Assembly: GCA_029945425.1 (NCBI GenBank) | Contig: JAQSDV010000007.1 | Coordinates: 214,325 to 278,324, forward strand | From: a bacterium | Lineage (GTDB): Bacteria > Pseudomonadota > Alphaproteobacteria > Micavibrionales > UBA2020 | Direction: 5' to 3' | Length of the DNA: 64,000 bases | Shown: positions 1-9,166 of the stretch, piece after piece | Layout: each line of letters starts with the position of its first letter | How positions within the stretch are numbered: the first letter of the stretch is position 1 | Notes under the pieces: model-generated | Seen by the model: the letters and a program-made list of their open reading frames with translations, nothing else | What the model was told of the DNA's origin: nothing | The model's database searches: none | Position numbers and translations under genes: made by a program

Positions 1-917
1 ACGACGCCATCATCGTCAGCACCAAGGAAGCAGGCGGCTGGATCCGCGTCACCGCCGCGGTCGAGCAGGACGAGTTGCCGCAGGCGCAAAAGCCGAAAGC
101 CGGCACGCTGCGCGACCCGCAGCCCTATGACGAAGAAGAAATGATCGAGATGATCACCGACGCGCTGCTGAAACACCGCGTGCCGGGCAATGTCAGCGAG
201 AAAATAGTCGCCGCCGCCATGGTGCTGCCCGCGCGGGAGCCGAAAAAGATGCTGGCGGGCGCGTTGGGCAAGATTTTCAAATTCGATACGCCTGCCAAGA
301 AAACGACCAAGCCGCTGATCCTCGTCGGCCCGCCGGGTGCGGGCAAGACGCTGATGACGGCGAAGATGGCGGCAGCCGCCGTGATGTCGGGGCAGAAACC
401 CGCGATCATCACGACCGATATCGCGCGGGCGGGCGGCATCGAACAGCTCTCCGCCTTCCTCGACATCATGAAACTGCCGCTCTATCAGGCAGAAGATGCC
501 AAGACGCTGGGCGCGGCGCTCGCGATAATTAAAAACGCATCTCCCATCATCATCGATACCGGCGGCCTCAACCCGTTCGATCCCGCCGAAATGAAAACGT
601 TGCTGAAACTGATGGGCGTTGCGGATATGGACGCAGCACTCGTGCTGCCCGCTGGCTTCGATGCGGAGGAAAGCGCCGAGATGGCGATGACATTCGATAT
701 TATCGGCGTACGCCGCCTGATCCCCACGCGCCTCGATTTCGCGCGGCGCATCGGCGGCATTTTAAGCGCGGCGGACAGGGGCGGCCTCGTTTTTGGCGCG
801 GCCAGCCATACGCCGCAGGTTGCCAATGGCATTATCACCCTGACTCCCGACGCACTCGCGGATTTCCTGATGCCGCATGTTCCCGCATCGGGCAAGGCGA
901 AGAAAGGCAAGTCATGA
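1..917 (+). CDS. flhF: Flagellar biosynthesis GTPase FlhF (5' end outside window)
   Basis: FlhF is an SRP-family GTPase that sets the place and number of polar flagella. The frame is open from base 3, so the true start lies left of the window. The first visible residues (DAIIVST, then GGWIRVTAAVE) match the usual FlhF N-terminal region, so a TTG at 75 is not the start. The G1 loop reads GPPGAGKT; the second switch region reads DIARAGGIEQL where classical FlhF has DTxRxGAxEQL; G4 is TRLD instead of TKxD; the closing loop is GAASHTPQVANG. The substituted G2/G3/G4 residues look like a divergent but intact NG domain. The stop overlaps the flhG start by four bases, so the two are translationally coupled. 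Confidence 0.93.
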   Translation, partial: DAIIVSTKEAGGWIRVTAAVEQDELPQAQKPKAGTLRDPQPYDEEEMIEMITDALLKHRVPGNVSEKIVAAAMVLPAREPKKMLAGALGKIFKFDTPAKKTTKPLILVGPPGAGKTLMTAKMAAAAVMSGQKPAIITTDIARAGGIEQLSAFLDIMKLPLYQAEDAKTLGAALAIIKNASPIIIDTGGLNPFDPAEMKTLLKLMGVADMDAALVLPAGFDAEESAEMAMTFDIIGVRRLIPTRLDFARRIGGILSAADRGGLVFGAASHTPQVANGIITLTPDALADFLMPHVPASGKAKKGKS

Positions 918-1714
918 CCACGAAAACAAAACAGCCGCCGACGAAAACCACCGGCGATGCGCCCGCACAAAAACTTTTTGCCGTTGCATCCGGCAAGGGT
1001 GGCGTCGGGAAAACATGGTTCTCCATCACGCTCTGCCACGCGCTGACGCTGCGCGGTAAAAAGGTATTGCTGTTCGACGGCGATCTGGGGCTTGCCAATA
1101 TCGACGTGCAGCTGGGATTGATGGCAAAACGCGACTTGAATGACGTGATCGAGGGCAACCTGACCCTCTCCCAAGTCATCACGCCGTATGAAGAAGGCGG
1201 ATTCGATGTGATTGCAGGCAGATCGGGCCACGGCTCGCTTTCCGCCATGGCATTGCCGCGTTTGCAGGAATTGATGGAACAGATCCGCGGGCTGTTGCCG
1301 AAATATGACGCGATCATCATCGACCTCGGCGCGGGCATCGACCGCACCGTGCGTTTCATGGCGGCTGCCGCCGATGTGACCTTTGTCATCACGACGGATG
1401 AACCGACCGCGCTGACCGATGCCTATGCCTTTATCAAGCTCAGCCACGCCGCAGGGCATGGCGATAACCTGAAAATTATCGTCAACCAGACGGGCAGCGA
1501 GAAAGAAGGCGAAGGCACCTATGGAACGATCCTGAAGGCCGCCAAGAACTTCCTGAAAATATCGCCGCCGCTGATGGGCATTATCCGTCAGGACAAGCGT
1601 GTGCGTGATGCCATCCGCGCACAAACCCCGTTCCTTGTCCGCTCGCCCAATACCGAGACGGCGCAGGACCTTGAAAAAATCGCCGACCGCGTGGTCGCCG
1701 AAATCCTCGTCTAG
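914..1714 (+). CDS. flhG: MinD/ParA-like ATPase FlhG (flagellar number regulator)
   Basis: This 266-aa P-loop ATPase belongs to the MinD/ParA group. The deviant Walker A is ASGKGGVGKTWFS near residues 28-40, followed by a MinD-like FDGDLGLANIDVQLG segment and a Walker B region AIIIDLGAGID. FlhG restricts polar flagella to one by acting on FlhF and the flagellar master regulators. The gene starts within the flhF stop (ATGA overlap), which supports the FlhG identity over MinD or a plasmid ParA. The C-terminal part has the VNQTGSEKEG and RQDKRVRDA features typical of FlhG. No membrane-targeting amphipathic tail is obvious beyond the final VAEILV. Confidence 0.93.
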   Translation: MTTKTKQPPTKTTGDAPAQKLFAVASGKGGVGKTWFSITLCHALTLRGKKVLLFDGDLGLANIDVQLGLMAKRDLNDVIEGNLTLSQVITPYEEGGFDVIAGRSGHGSLSAMALPRLQELMEQIRGLLPKYDAIIIDLGAGIDRTVRFMAAAADVTFVITTDEPTALTDAYAFIKLSHAAGHGDNLKIIVNQTGSEKEGEGTYGTILKAAKNFLKISPPLMGIIRQDKRVRDAIRAQTPFLVRSPNTETAQDLEKIADRVVAEILV

Positions 1715-1732
1715 CATCAGGAGCGCGGGGTC

Positions 1733-3643
1733 ATGAGCGATTCATCCATCCCGCCGAAACCGCCCGCCGCCAACGTGCTGAACGCCGCCGCGCCACCTGC
1801 AAAGCCACAAGGCACGCAGCGTTTGCTTGACGAAGCCGCACCCGTCAAGCAAACCTCCGCCGATATTTCCAAAGACCGCATGCCGCTCAAATTGGAAGGC
1901 CGCGTGGTATCGCAAAACCGCGAGACGGGCGAAACACGCATCGCCACCGCGCGCGGCGAAATCACCATCACCAGCGACAAGCCGATGCCGAAAGACGCAA
2001 CCGTGAGCGTCGAGTTGACACGCGGCAAGGATGGCGGGTTGATGGCGCAAATTACGCTGCTGCGTGAAAAGGTCGCCGCAACCGAAACACCCGACCTCCC
2101 GCCGCCCCTGCCCGCAAAGCTGCCACCCGCGCCGCCGCTGAAACCCGGCGATGTCGTGACCGCGCTTGTCATGCGCGACGAGGCCGTCAACCCGCCGCAA
2201 GCAGCGCAAGAGGCCGATATCCCGCTGCAACGCGCCGCACAGGTGCTGGAACGCCTGACACCCGATATGCTGCGCCAGCTGCCCAAGCCGCTGCCCGTGC
2301 CGAACGAGGTTATCCAGCAACTGGCGGCAGCGCCCGATAAACTCGCTGCCTTGCAAAAACTGCCGCCGGAGCAGCAGCAGGCGATTTTGAATTACCTTGC
2401 AAAACCGGAAGTCGCGACGAAGCTTGCGCAGATGATCCAGATGCCGCTCCCTGCGTCGCCCGCGCCGCAAACCGTCCCGCCGCAACCAACATTGCCCGAA
2501 ACCGACCTGCCGCCCCTGCCCGTTCCCGTCGGCAAAGGCACGGGCAATGCCCCGCCCCCCACGGGCGTGGGCGCGTTGAAGGGCTTGCTGCCGCTGATCG
2601 AAAGCCTGCAAAACGCCAATCCGGCCGCGGGCGGCATCATGCCGCGCATGGCCAGCGGGCAAAAAACCGACATGCCGCAGGGCTTGCAGGGATTGATTCC
2701 GAGCATGAGCCAGCTGCGCATCATCAGCATAACACCTCAAGGCGAAACGCCCCCTGTGCCGCAACAGGGGCAGATACCGGGCGAGGTTGAATTCGTGACG
2801 ACCAACGGGCAACCCTCGATCCGCGCAGGGGGGCAGAGTTTCCTGCTGCGTATGCCCGCGTCGCTGCCTATCGGCACACAAGTTTTGTTCGAAGCAACGC
2901 CGATGACGCCGCAACAGGTGATGACGAATTTCCAGCTGGATGCCCTGCGCCAGACCGCGACGCCGACAGGCTTCACGCCGCTCTGGAGCACTACCTGGCC
3001 CGCGTTGCAGGAAACGATGGATGCCCTGGGTGCGCTGGGCGGCATGCCGAACGCGCAGGCGATACGTGACAGCATCCCGTCACCCACGCCGCGCCTTGTG
3101 CCGACCGCGTTGTTCTTTCTTGCGGCGCTGCGCAGCGGTGCGATCGAAAGCTGGCTGGGCGAAGGCACGCTGCAATCGCTGCGGCTGGCGGGAAAATCGG
3201 CGCTGGCGGAGCGACTGGCCGGCGATTTCGGCAAGATTTCGGCGCAATCGAAAGAACCTCTCTCCGGTGAATGGCGCGCGATTTCGATGCCGATGATGCA
3301 TGACGGCGAAATCGGCCAGATGCAATTCTATATCCGCCGCCAGCAACAGGATGATGCGCCCGAAAAAGACGACGATATGCGCGCAGCCGCGCCCACACGC
3401 TTTATCCTCAACCTGCACCTCTCGCGCATGGGCGATATGCAGCTGGACGGGTTGTTGCGCAAGAAAACATTCGACCTAATTTTGCGCAGCGCCGACGCCC
3501 TCCCGGAATCCATGCGCCGCGAATTGATGGGCAGCTTCGTCAAGGGCCTCAAACAGGCCGAAATGGAAGGCGGCATCAGCTTCCAGACCCGCGCGCAGAA
3601 ATGGGTAACGATTGATACGCCGATGCAGGGCACCAACGCTTAA
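1733..3643 (+). CDS. Proline-rich FliK-like flagellar hook-length control protein
   Basis: A 636-aa protein whose first 300 or so residues are very rich in proline, alanine and glutamine (low complexity, likely extended). A folded C-terminal part of about 100 residues contains RFILNLHLSRMGDMQLDGLL followed by FDLILRSADALPESMRRELM. That last region resembles the FliK hook-length C-terminal domain, in which an LxLxPxxLGxxxV stretch is followed by a swapped helix. FliK is the molecular ruler that switches export substrate from hook to filament. The gene lies 18 bases after flhG and converges on fliJ-fliI. Family assignment rests on the domain pattern and on context; a generic flagellar hypothetical is the alternative. 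Confidence 0.6.
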   Translation: MSDSSIPPKPPAANVLNAAAPPAKPQGTQRLLDEAAPVKQTSADISKDRMPLKLEGRVVSQNRETGETRIATARGEITITSDKPMPKDATVSVELTRGKDGGLMAQITLLREKVAATETPDLPPPLPAKLPPAPPLKPGDVVTALVMRDEAVNPPQAAQEADIPLQRAAQVLERLTPDMLRQLPKPLPVPNEVIQQLAAAPDKLAALQKLPPEQQQAILNYLAKPEVATKLAQMIQMPLPASPAPQTVPPQPTLPETDLPPLPVPVGKGTGNAPPPTGVGALKGLLPLIESLQNANPAAGGIMPRMASGQKTDMPQGLQGLIPSMSQLRIISITPQGETPPVPQQGQIPGEVEFVTTNGQPSIRAGGQSFLLRMPASLPIGTQVLFEATPMTPQQVMTNFQLDALRQTATPTGFTPLWSTTWPALQETMDALGALGGMPNAQAIRDSIPSPTPRLVPTALFFLAALRSGAIESWLGEGTLQSLRLAGKSALAERLAGDFGKISAQSKEPLSGEWRAISMPMMHDGEIGQMQFYIRRQQQDDAPEKDDDMRAAAPTRFILNLHLSRMGDMQLDGLLRKKTFDLILRSADALPESMRRELMGSFVKGLKQAEMEGGISFQTRAQKWVTIDTPMQGTNA

Positions 3644-3652
3644 AGCGGGCGC

Positions 3653-4078
3653 CTAATTCTGCTCATCCTGCTTGCGCCGGAAGCCCTCAAGCCCGATGGC
3701 GTCCATCTCGCGGCTTTCCTTGATGGATTGTTCTTCGGCGGCCAGACGTTCGCGTTCTTCCTGTGTCATTTCGTATTTTTTCAGTTCGCTGAAGGTTTCC
3801 ATCAGGGATTCCTTGGCTTTTTCGATGTGTTTTTCCAGCTGCTGTTCGTCCTCGATCATCTGGCGCTGCTGCATCCGCACGGTTTCGGCATATTGGGCGA
3901 AGGTGAAATGGACGTCGCCGTTCAGCCGGATGGATTCTTTTTCCGCCTCGAAACTGCGCTCCAGCTCGCGCCGCCGGCGTTCCATTTCGGCCATCTGGCC
4001 GTGGAGTTCGCCAAGCGCGCGGCGTTTTTCATCGAGTTCGTGTTTATGCAGGCGGATCAGGACGGAAAGGTCGGCCAT
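3653..4078 (-). CDS. fliJ: Flagellar export chaperone FliJ
   Basis: A 141-aa protein that is almost entirely charged heptad-like helix (for example MAEMERRRRELERSFEAEKE and QLEKHIEKAKESLMETFSEL), as expected for the antiparallel coiled coil of FliJ. FliJ sits in the centre of the FliI hexamer and couples the ATPase to the FlhA export gate. It starts six bases after the fliI stop, the standard fliI-fliJ order. Sequence conservation in FliJ is low, so the call rests on length, coiled-coil character and position. Confidence 0.85.
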   Translation of the reverse strand: MADLSVLIRLHKHELDEKRRALGELHGQMAEMERRRRELERSFEAEKESIRLNGDVHFTFAQYAETVRMQQRQMIEDEQQLEKHIEKAKESLMETFSELKKYEMTQEERERLAAEEQSIKESREMDAIGLEGFRRKQDEQN

Positions 4079-4084
4079 GCGTTA

Positions 4085-5464
4085 TTACTTCTTGGGCGGC
4101 GGTGCGGCGGGTTTCGCGGGTGCTGCAGGCGTCATGCCCAACACTTGCGCCAGCTGCTTGTATCCATCCGCGAGCGACGTTTTTTCAAGCGGCTTTTGCG
4201 CCAGAAACGCCTCGATCTTCGGATAGATCAAAATCGCTTCGTCAACCTTGGGGTCTGCGCCGCGGCGATACGCGCCAAGGCGGATCAGTTCGGCCATGTC
4301 TTCATAGGTCGACATGATTTCGCGCCCGCGCGCCACCAATGCCGCCTGTTCCGGCGTCAGGCAGCGCGGCATGGAGCGGGAGATAGAGCGCAGGACGTTG
4401 ATGGCGGGGTAACGCCCGCGATCGGCAATCGCGCGTTCCAGCACGACGTGACCGTCGATGATCCCGCGCACGGCGTCGGAAATCGGCTCGTTATGGTCGT
4501 CGCCTTCGACAAGGACGGAGAAAAAGGCGGTGATATCGCCCTTGCCCTTCACGCCCGGCCCTGCGCGTTCCAGCAGTTTCGCAAGTTCGGAGAATGTGGT
4601 GGGCGGATAACCCTTTGATGTCGGCGGTTCGCCCGCAGACAGGCCGATTTCGCGCTGCGCCATGGCAAAGCGCGTCACGCTGTCCATCATGCACAGGACC
4701 TGTTTATTCTGGTCGCGGAAATATTCGGCGACGGCGAGCGTCATATAGGCGGCCTGACGGCGCATCAGCGGCGATTCATCCGATGTGGAAACGATGACGA
4801 CGCTTTTCTTCAGGCCTTCCACGCCCAGATCGTCTTCAAGAAACTCCTGCACCTCACGCCCGCGTTCACCGATCAGGCCGATCACCGAAACTTCCGCTTC
4901 GGTATAACGCGCCAGCATCGACATCAGGACGGATTTACCCACGCCGGAGCCCGCGAAAATACCCATCCGCTGTCCGCGCGCGGTCGACAGGAAACAGTTG
5001 ATCGCGCGCACGCCGAGGTCGAGTTTTTCGCCAAGGCGTTTGCGATCATGCGCGGCGGGGGGTTTGTTTTTCAGCAGCATGTGATCTTCGCCGCCCAAAA
5101 TCGGGCCCTTGCCGTCGATCGGTTCGCCGAATGCGTTGATGACGCGGCCGAGCCACGCATTGCTGGGGAATACAGCGGGCTGCGCCGTGCCGACTTCCGC
5201 GCGGCAGCCGAGGCCGACGCGGTCGAGCGGTTTGAACGGCATGACGAGCGCGTGACCTTCGCGGAAACCCACGACTTCGCAAGGGATCGGGTCTGCGCCG
5301 CGCGGCATCAGGTTGCAGCGGTCGCCGATCGCCAGTTCACGCTCCACGCCGCCCACTTCGACCAGCATGCCGAGGATTTTCGAGACTCGGCCGAACAGCT
5401 GGTAATCCGCCAGTTCGCTGATGCTTTCGTTTAGATTTTCGATGAAATGATGGTCCGAAACCAT
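4085..5464 (-). CDS. fliI: Flagellum-specific ATPase FliI
   Basis: A 459-aa F1-beta-like ATPase of the flagellar type III export apparatus. The N-terminal domain (about 1-100) is followed by the RecA-like core with Walker A GIFAGSGVGKS near residues 168-178, the IGERGREVQEF segment, the Walker B region LCMMDSVTRFA, and the SAGEPPTSKGYPPTTFSEL signature of the FliI/SctN family. It uses ATP hydrolysis to release export substrates from chaperones. A GGGGG stretch sits seven bases upstream of the ATG. It is the first gene of a fliI-fliJ unit and is transcribed divergently from ctrA. Confidence 0.96.
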   Translation of the reverse strand: MVSDHHFIENLNESISELADYQLFGRVSKILGMLVEVGGVERELAIGDRCNLMPRGADPIPCEVVGFREGHALVMPFKPLDRVGLGCRAEVGTAQPAVFPSNAWLGRVINAFGEPIDGKGPILGGEDHMLLKNKPPAAHDRKRLGEKLDLGVRAINCFLSTARGQRMGIFAGSGVGKSVLMSMLARYTEAEVSVIGLIGERGREVQEFLEDDLGVEGLKKSVVIVSTSDESPLMRRQAAYMTLAVAEYFRDQNKQVLCMMDSVTRFAMAQREIGLSAGEPPTSKGYPPTTFSELAKLLERAGPGVKGKGDITAFFSVLVEGDDHNEPISDAVRGIIDGHVVLERAIADRGRYPAINVLRSISRSMPRCLTPEQAALVARGREIMSTYEDMAELIRLGAYRRGADPKVDEAILIYPKIEAFLAQKPLEKTSLADGYKQLAQVLGMTPAAPAKPAAPPPKK

Positions 5465-5579
5465 GAGAAACCCCCGCTTCTTTTACGATTATCTCATATT
5501 TTTTAATGAAAAATGAAGATGTTTTTCTCGTTGAAATATAAGGGAAATTCGGCCTGATCGTTAAAATTGCCGAACTATT

Positions 5580-5634
5580 TTTAACCTTTATTAACGATCA
5601 TGGTATAATGTTTAGTAGGATTAAGTACTGATTC
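5580..5634 (+). promoter_or_regulatory. ctrA promoter with overlapping CtrA-like box and GANTC site
   Basis: A perfect -10 TATAAT (5604-5609) lies 17 bp after TTAACC (5581-5586) in the -35 position. TTAACC is the left half of a CtrA-like double box whose second half TTAAC is at 5591-5595. Read as TTAA-N7-TTAA, positions 5580-5594 match at seven of eight bases. A GATTC (GANTC, the CcrM target) lies at 5630-5634, close to the expected transcript start. The ATG at 5668 follows an AAGGGG ribosome binding site at 5655-5660. Confidence 0.75.
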
Positions 5635-5667
5635 AACTCCACTAAGCAAACATTAAGGGGAAATGCG

Positions 5668-6381
5668 ATGCGGGTGCTGCTGATTGAAGACGACCAGTCC
5701 ACGGCGAAGAGCATTGAGCTCATGCTCAAGTCCGATGGATATGTCGTAGACGCGACCGATATGGGCGAAGACGGCCTTGAAATCGGCAAGCTCTACGAAT
5801 ACGACATCATCATTCTCGACCTTATGTTGCCCGACCTTGACGGCTATGAAGTCTTGAAGCGCCTGCGCGCGGCAAAGGTCGAAACGCCCATCCTTATTCT
5901 TTCCGGCCTTTCGGAACTCGACAGCAAGCTTAAAGGTCTCGGCTTCGGCGCCGACGATTACCTGACCAAGCCGTTCGACAAGCGCGAATTGATGGCGCGT
6001 ATCCAGGCAATCGTCCGCCGCTCCAAGGGTCATGCGCAAAGCGTCATCAAGACCGGCCCGATCACGGTCAACCTTGATGCCCGCACCGTGGAAGTGGACA
6101 GCAAGCAGCTGCACCTGACGTCCAAGGAATACGGCATTATCGAGCTTCTCTCGCTCCGCAAGGGATCGACGCTGACCAAGGAAATGTTCCTCAACCACCT
6201 CTATGGCGGCATGGACGAACCCGAAGTCAAGATCATCGACGTGTTCATCTGCAAACTTCGCAAGAAGATTGAAAAGATCATGCCCGAAGGCGGCAGCTGC
6301 ATCGAAACCGTCTGGGGACGCGGCTATGTGCTGCGCGATCCGGCAGGCGCCACCGCCGGCAAGGAAACGGCGCACGCTTAA
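5668..6381 (+). CDS. ctrA: Cell-cycle response regulator CtrA
   Basis: A 237-aa OmpR-type response regulator with receiver residues D8/D9, phosphoacceptor D51 in [13 protein letters not shown], and the switch lysine in [11 protein letters not shown]. The winged-helix part carries [20 protein letters not shown] and the [12 protein letters not shown] end. These are hallmark CtrA sequences; D51 is the same position as in Caulobacter CtrA. CtrA controls replication initiation, division, flagellum and chemotaxis genes and is phosphorylated through ChpT, whose gene lies at 11994-12635. The C-terminus ends in KETAHA; Caulobacter CtrA ends in two alanines that direct ClpXP degradation, so the terminal HA here is a slightly altered tail. 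A strong hairpin terminator follows. Confidence 0.97.
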   Translation: MRVLLIEDDQSTAKSIELMLKSDGYVVDATDMGEDGLEIGKLYEYDIIILDLMLPDLDGYEVLKRLRAAKVETPILILSGLSELDSKLKGLGFGADDYLTKPFDKRELMARIQAIVRRSKGHAQSVIKTGPITVNLDARTVEVDSKQLHLTSKEYGIIELLSLRKGSTLTKEMFLNHLYGGMDEPEVKIIDVFICKLRKKIEKIMPEGGSCIETVWGRGYVLRDPAGATAGKETAHA

Positions 6382-6410
6382 GTTAAAGTTTTAGGGTTCT
6401 TCCCGAAAAG

Positions 6411-6440
6411 AACGGCTGCATTCGTGCAGCCGTTTTTTTA
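6411..6440 (+). terminator. Rho-independent terminator of ctrA
   Basis: A perfect 10-bp stem AACGGCTGCA / TGCAGCCGTT (6411-6420 and 6425-6434) closed by a TTCG tetraloop and followed by a T run to 6439. The cheR stop codon, coming from the other strand, sits inside the T run, so the structure separates two convergent units. Confidence 0.93.
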
Positions 6441-7256
6441 TTCGGCATTTGGACGAACATACCCGCCCATCACGCCATCCAGCAGTCTCAAGCCCGCCGC
6501 CTCGGCCGGCGGTGTTTCCGCAGCGCCCAGCATCAGCACGCCATCCCGCTTCAGGCTGGCGCGGAGGTCGGAGAGGACGGAAAGGCGTGTGCCGGCGTCG
6601 AAATAGATCAGCACGTTGCGGCACAATATCAGATCAAACTGCCCCAGATGCCCCGCCCCCTCCAGTAAATTCAGCTGGCGGAATTTCACGGCGTCGCGGA
6701 TATGGGGTTTCACGGCCCACATGTCATCCGCCTGATTGAAATGGCGGAGCAGCGTGGTGACAGGCACGCCGCGTTGCGCCTCGAAAGCGGTATAGCTCGC
6801 GGTTTTCGCCTTCTCCAGCACCTGATGCGAGATATCGGTCGCCAGGATGTCGTATTTCCACCCCTCATGCGCGATGCCCATATCGTGCAGCAGCATGGCG
6901 ACGGAATAGGCCTCCTGCCCGCTCGCGCAACCGGCCGACCAGATACGCAGGGTTTTGTCGTCCCGTGCGCGCATCAATGCGGGCAGCACCTTTTCCTGCA
7001 ACTGGCGGAACGGCAGCATGTCGCGGAAGAACGATGTTTCATGGGTCGACATCGCCTCCACCACATCGCGCAACACCTGCGGCGACCCCATGCGGATTTC
7101 GCGCGCGACGCCCGCTAGGTCATCAACCCCGTACCTGTCGGCAACCGGCGCCAGCCGCGATTTCAGCAGGTATTCCTGCCCCGGCGCCAGCACAAGGCCG
7201 GATTCACGGCGCAGCACATCGACGAACAGCAAAAAATCCTGCGGGTGCAAATTCAT
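6438..7256 (-). CDS. cheR: Chemotaxis protein methyltransferase CheR
   Basis: A 272-aa SAM-dependent methyltransferase that methylates glutamates on chemoreceptors. The N-terminal helical domain (1-75) precedes STHETSFFRD, then the SAM-binding IWSAGCASGQEAYSVAML, ILATDIS, and the catalytic-domain segment FDLILCRNVLIYFD. All are canonical for CheR. Its ATG overlaps the cheB stop by four bases. It is the last gene of the cheAWYBR operon. No pentapeptide-binding insertion is obvious. Confidence 0.96.
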   Translation of the reverse strand: MNLHPQDFLLFVDVLRRESGLVLAPGQEYLLKSRLAPVADRYGVDDLAGVAREIRMGSPQVLRDVVEAMSTHETSFFRDMLPFRQLQEKVLPALMRARDDKTLRIWSAGCASGQEAYSVAMLLHDMGIAHEGWKYDILATDISHQVLEKAKTASYTAFEAQRGVPVTTLLRHFNQADDMWAVKPHIRDAVKFRQLNLLEGAGHLGQFDLILCRNVLIYFDAGTRLSVLSDLRASLKRDGVLMLGAAETPPAEAAGLRLLDGVMGGYVRPNAE

Positions 7257-8338
7257 GGCAACACCTTCAACCGCCGCAGCAGTGTCGCCGCCATGTTATC
7301 AATCGAAACGGTTTCCGCGCTCAATCCCGCCTGCACGACCGCGCCCGGCATGCCCCAGACGACGCTGGATGCCGCGTCCTGCGTCACGACCGCGCCGCCC
7401 GCATCGACGACGGCGCGGCAGCCCGCGACGGTATCTGTGCCCATGCCCGTCAGCACCGCGACCAGCAAACTTCCGCCATAGGATGCCGCAAGGCTGCGCA
7501 GCATCGGGTCGGCGGCGGGGCGGCAGAAATGTTCGGGCAATGACTGGGTAAGCGCAATGCGGCGATAACCGTCGGTGCCCGCGACCGTCAGGTGGTAATT
7601 GCCGGGCGCGACATAAACGCGGGATGGTTCAACCGCTTCGCCATCCACCGCTTCGCGGCAATCGAGGCCGGTCGTCTGCGCGATATTTTCCGCCAGCAGC
7701 GTCGTGAAACCCGCCGGCATATGCTGCGTGATAAAGACCGGCACGGACAACGGCGCAAGTCCGCCCAACACCTTCAGCAGCGCAAGCGGCCCACCCGTCG
7801 AGGCGCAGATGGCAAGTGCAACGGGTGCGTGGGAAGATATCACGGGCGGCTCTGCAACCCTTGGTGGTGTTTCTTGCGAAAAAAAAGGAACTCCACCTGC
7901 GGGTGTTCCGCGCAGGCGGCCGAGTGTTTTCACGCGCTGGATCAGGTCGTCGCGAAACGGCCCCGGATCGGCAAGGTCGTGGACATTGGGTTTGCCCAAA
8001 CAATCAATCGCGCCCAGTGCAAGGCATTTGAGCGCCAGCGCCGCGTTTTCGCGCGTCTTGGTCGATGCGACGATGACAGGCAGTTTCGGGTTCGCCGCCA
8101 GCAACAATGGCAGCGCGGTAATGCCGTCCATCACGGGCATTTCAAGATCGAGGATAACGACATCGGGTGCGGCTTCGTCCAGTTCCTGCAGCGCTGCATG
8201 ACCGTTCGGCACGGATGCGGTCACCTTGATCGCCGGATCGGTTTCAAGGAAGCGGGTCAAAAACCCGCGCACAATGCTGGAATCATCGACCACCATCACG
8301 CGCACGGGACTGGAAATATTTTTGCCCCCGCCTGTCAT
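7253..8338 (-). CDS. cheB: Chemotaxis methylesterase/response regulator CheB
   Basis: A 361-aa protein-glutamate methylesterase. The receiver domain (about 12-130) has phosphoacceptor D64 in VILDLEMPVMDG. The C-terminal esterase has the catalytic triad S180 (CASTGGP), H206 (ITQHMPAGF) and D302 (LTGMGTDT). It removes methyl groups added by CheR when phosphorylated by CheA. The start lies four bases after the cheY stop. Length and order of domains are standard. Confidence 0.96.
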   Translation of the reverse strand: MTGGGKNISSPVRVMVVDDSSIVRGFLTRFLETDPAIKVTASVPNGHAALQELDEAAPDVVILDLEMPVMDGITALPLLLAANPKLPVIVASTKTRENAALALKCLALGAIDCLGKPNVHDLADPGPFRDDLIQRVKTLGRLRGTPAGGVPFFSQETPPRVAEPPVISSHAPVALAICASTGGPLALLKVLGGLAPLSVPVFITQHMPAGFTTLLAENIAQTTGLDCREAVDGEAVEPSRVYVAPGNYHLTVAGTDGYRRIALTQSLPEHFCRPAADPMLRSLAASYGGSLLVAVLTGMGTDTVAGCRAVVDAGGAVVTQDAASSVVWGMPGAVVQAGLSAETVSIDNMAATLLRRLKVLP

Positions 8339-8342
8339 GATG

Positions 8343-8708
8343 CTACAGCGCGCCGACTTGGCGGAACTTGGTCTTCAGGATGTCGCGGTCAAAGGGTTTC
8401 ATGATGTATTCGTCGGCGCCCGCCTCCAGCGCCTCCTGAATTTGCGACATTTCGCTGTGGGTGCTGCAGAAAATGATTTTAACGTCCTCGCCGCCCGGAA
8501 ACCCGCGCACATGTTTCATGCAATCGATGCCGTTCATCACGGGCATGTTCCAGTCGAGCAGCATGACATCGGGCATTTTGATCTGGCAGGCGTCGAGCGC
8601 CAGCTGCCCGTTTTCGGCCTCCGAACAGATGAAGCCGATTTCCTCCAGCAGCTTGCCGGCAAGGCGGCGCACGATGCTGCTGTCGTCAACGATAAGGCAT
8701 GTCTTCAT
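8343..8708 (-). CDS. cheY: Chemotaxis response regulator CheY
   Basis: A single receiver domain of 121 residues with acidic residues D8/D9, phosphoacceptor D52 (LLDWNMPVMNG), S82/T83 in the FCSTHSE switch and K104 in YIMKPFD. It binds the flagellar motor switch when phosphorylated. An upstream in-frame ATG at 8801 would add 31 residues that only translate the cheW coding region. The ATG at 8708 has a GGAGAA ribosome binding site and a four-base ATGA overlap with the cheW stop, so it is chosen. Confidence 0.93.
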   Translation of the reverse strand: MKTCLIVDDSSIVRRLAGKLLEEIGFICSEAENGQLALDACQIKMPDVMLLDWNMPVMNGIDCMKHVRGFPGGEDVKIIFCSTHSEMSQIQEALEAGADEYIMKPFDRDILKTKFRQVGAL

Positions 8709-9166
8709 TTCTTCTCCGCGGCGGTTATCGCGTCTTCGGGCAGGCAGAGCGCACCGATCATGCCCCTGACATCCAGCTGCGCCAGCAATTCGCCGCCGCA
8801 CTGCCAGACACCTGTGACCGATCTGCGCCAGTTGGCGTCCAGAACCGGCGGCACGGGACCTGCCTTCCCCTCCAGCGATAATACCTCCCCCACGCTGTCC
8901 ACCGCAAGGCAGTAGAGGTCGCCGTTATGCTCGATCACGAGCGACATGCTGGCCGCATGGCGCGGCGCATCCTGCAATTCCAGATAGCGGCGCAGACTGA
9001 TGGCAAGCGCGATGCGCCCCCGCAGGTTGAGGATGCCGATTATGGCAGGGGCGGCGCGCGGCACGGGCGTGAGTTTCTGCCCGCCACGAATAACGTCATG
9101 CACCTCGAGCACGGGAATGCCGCACAGCTGCCCCGCGAGCCTAAAGGATAAGATCTGGGAGGTCAT
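8705..9166 (-). CDS. cheW: Chemotaxis coupling protein CheW
   Basis: A 153-aa CheW-domain protein (SFRLAGQLCGIPVLEVHDVI, then AIIGILNLRGRIALAISLRRYL) linking receptors to CheA. The NLRGRI motif is the classical CheW signature. An ATG at 9181 is also in frame, but the one at 9166 has AAGGGA seven bases upstream and gives the normal N-terminus MTSQILSF. It overlaps the cheA 3' end by 26 bases and cheY by four, so translation is coupled. Confidence 0.94.
   Translation of the reverse strand: MTSQILSFRLAGQLCGIPVLEVHDVIRGGQKLTPVPRAAPAIIGILNLRGRIALAISLRRYLELQDAPRHAASMSLVIEHNGDLYCLAVDSVGEVLSLEGKAGPVPPVLDANWRRSVTGVWQCGGELLAQLDVRGMIGALCLPEDAITAAEKK

Noticed and set aside
8709..8801. 31-residue N-terminal extension of CheY
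   Set aside because: It is only a second-frame reading of cheW; the ATG at 8708 has a good ribosome binding site and the normal CheY start.
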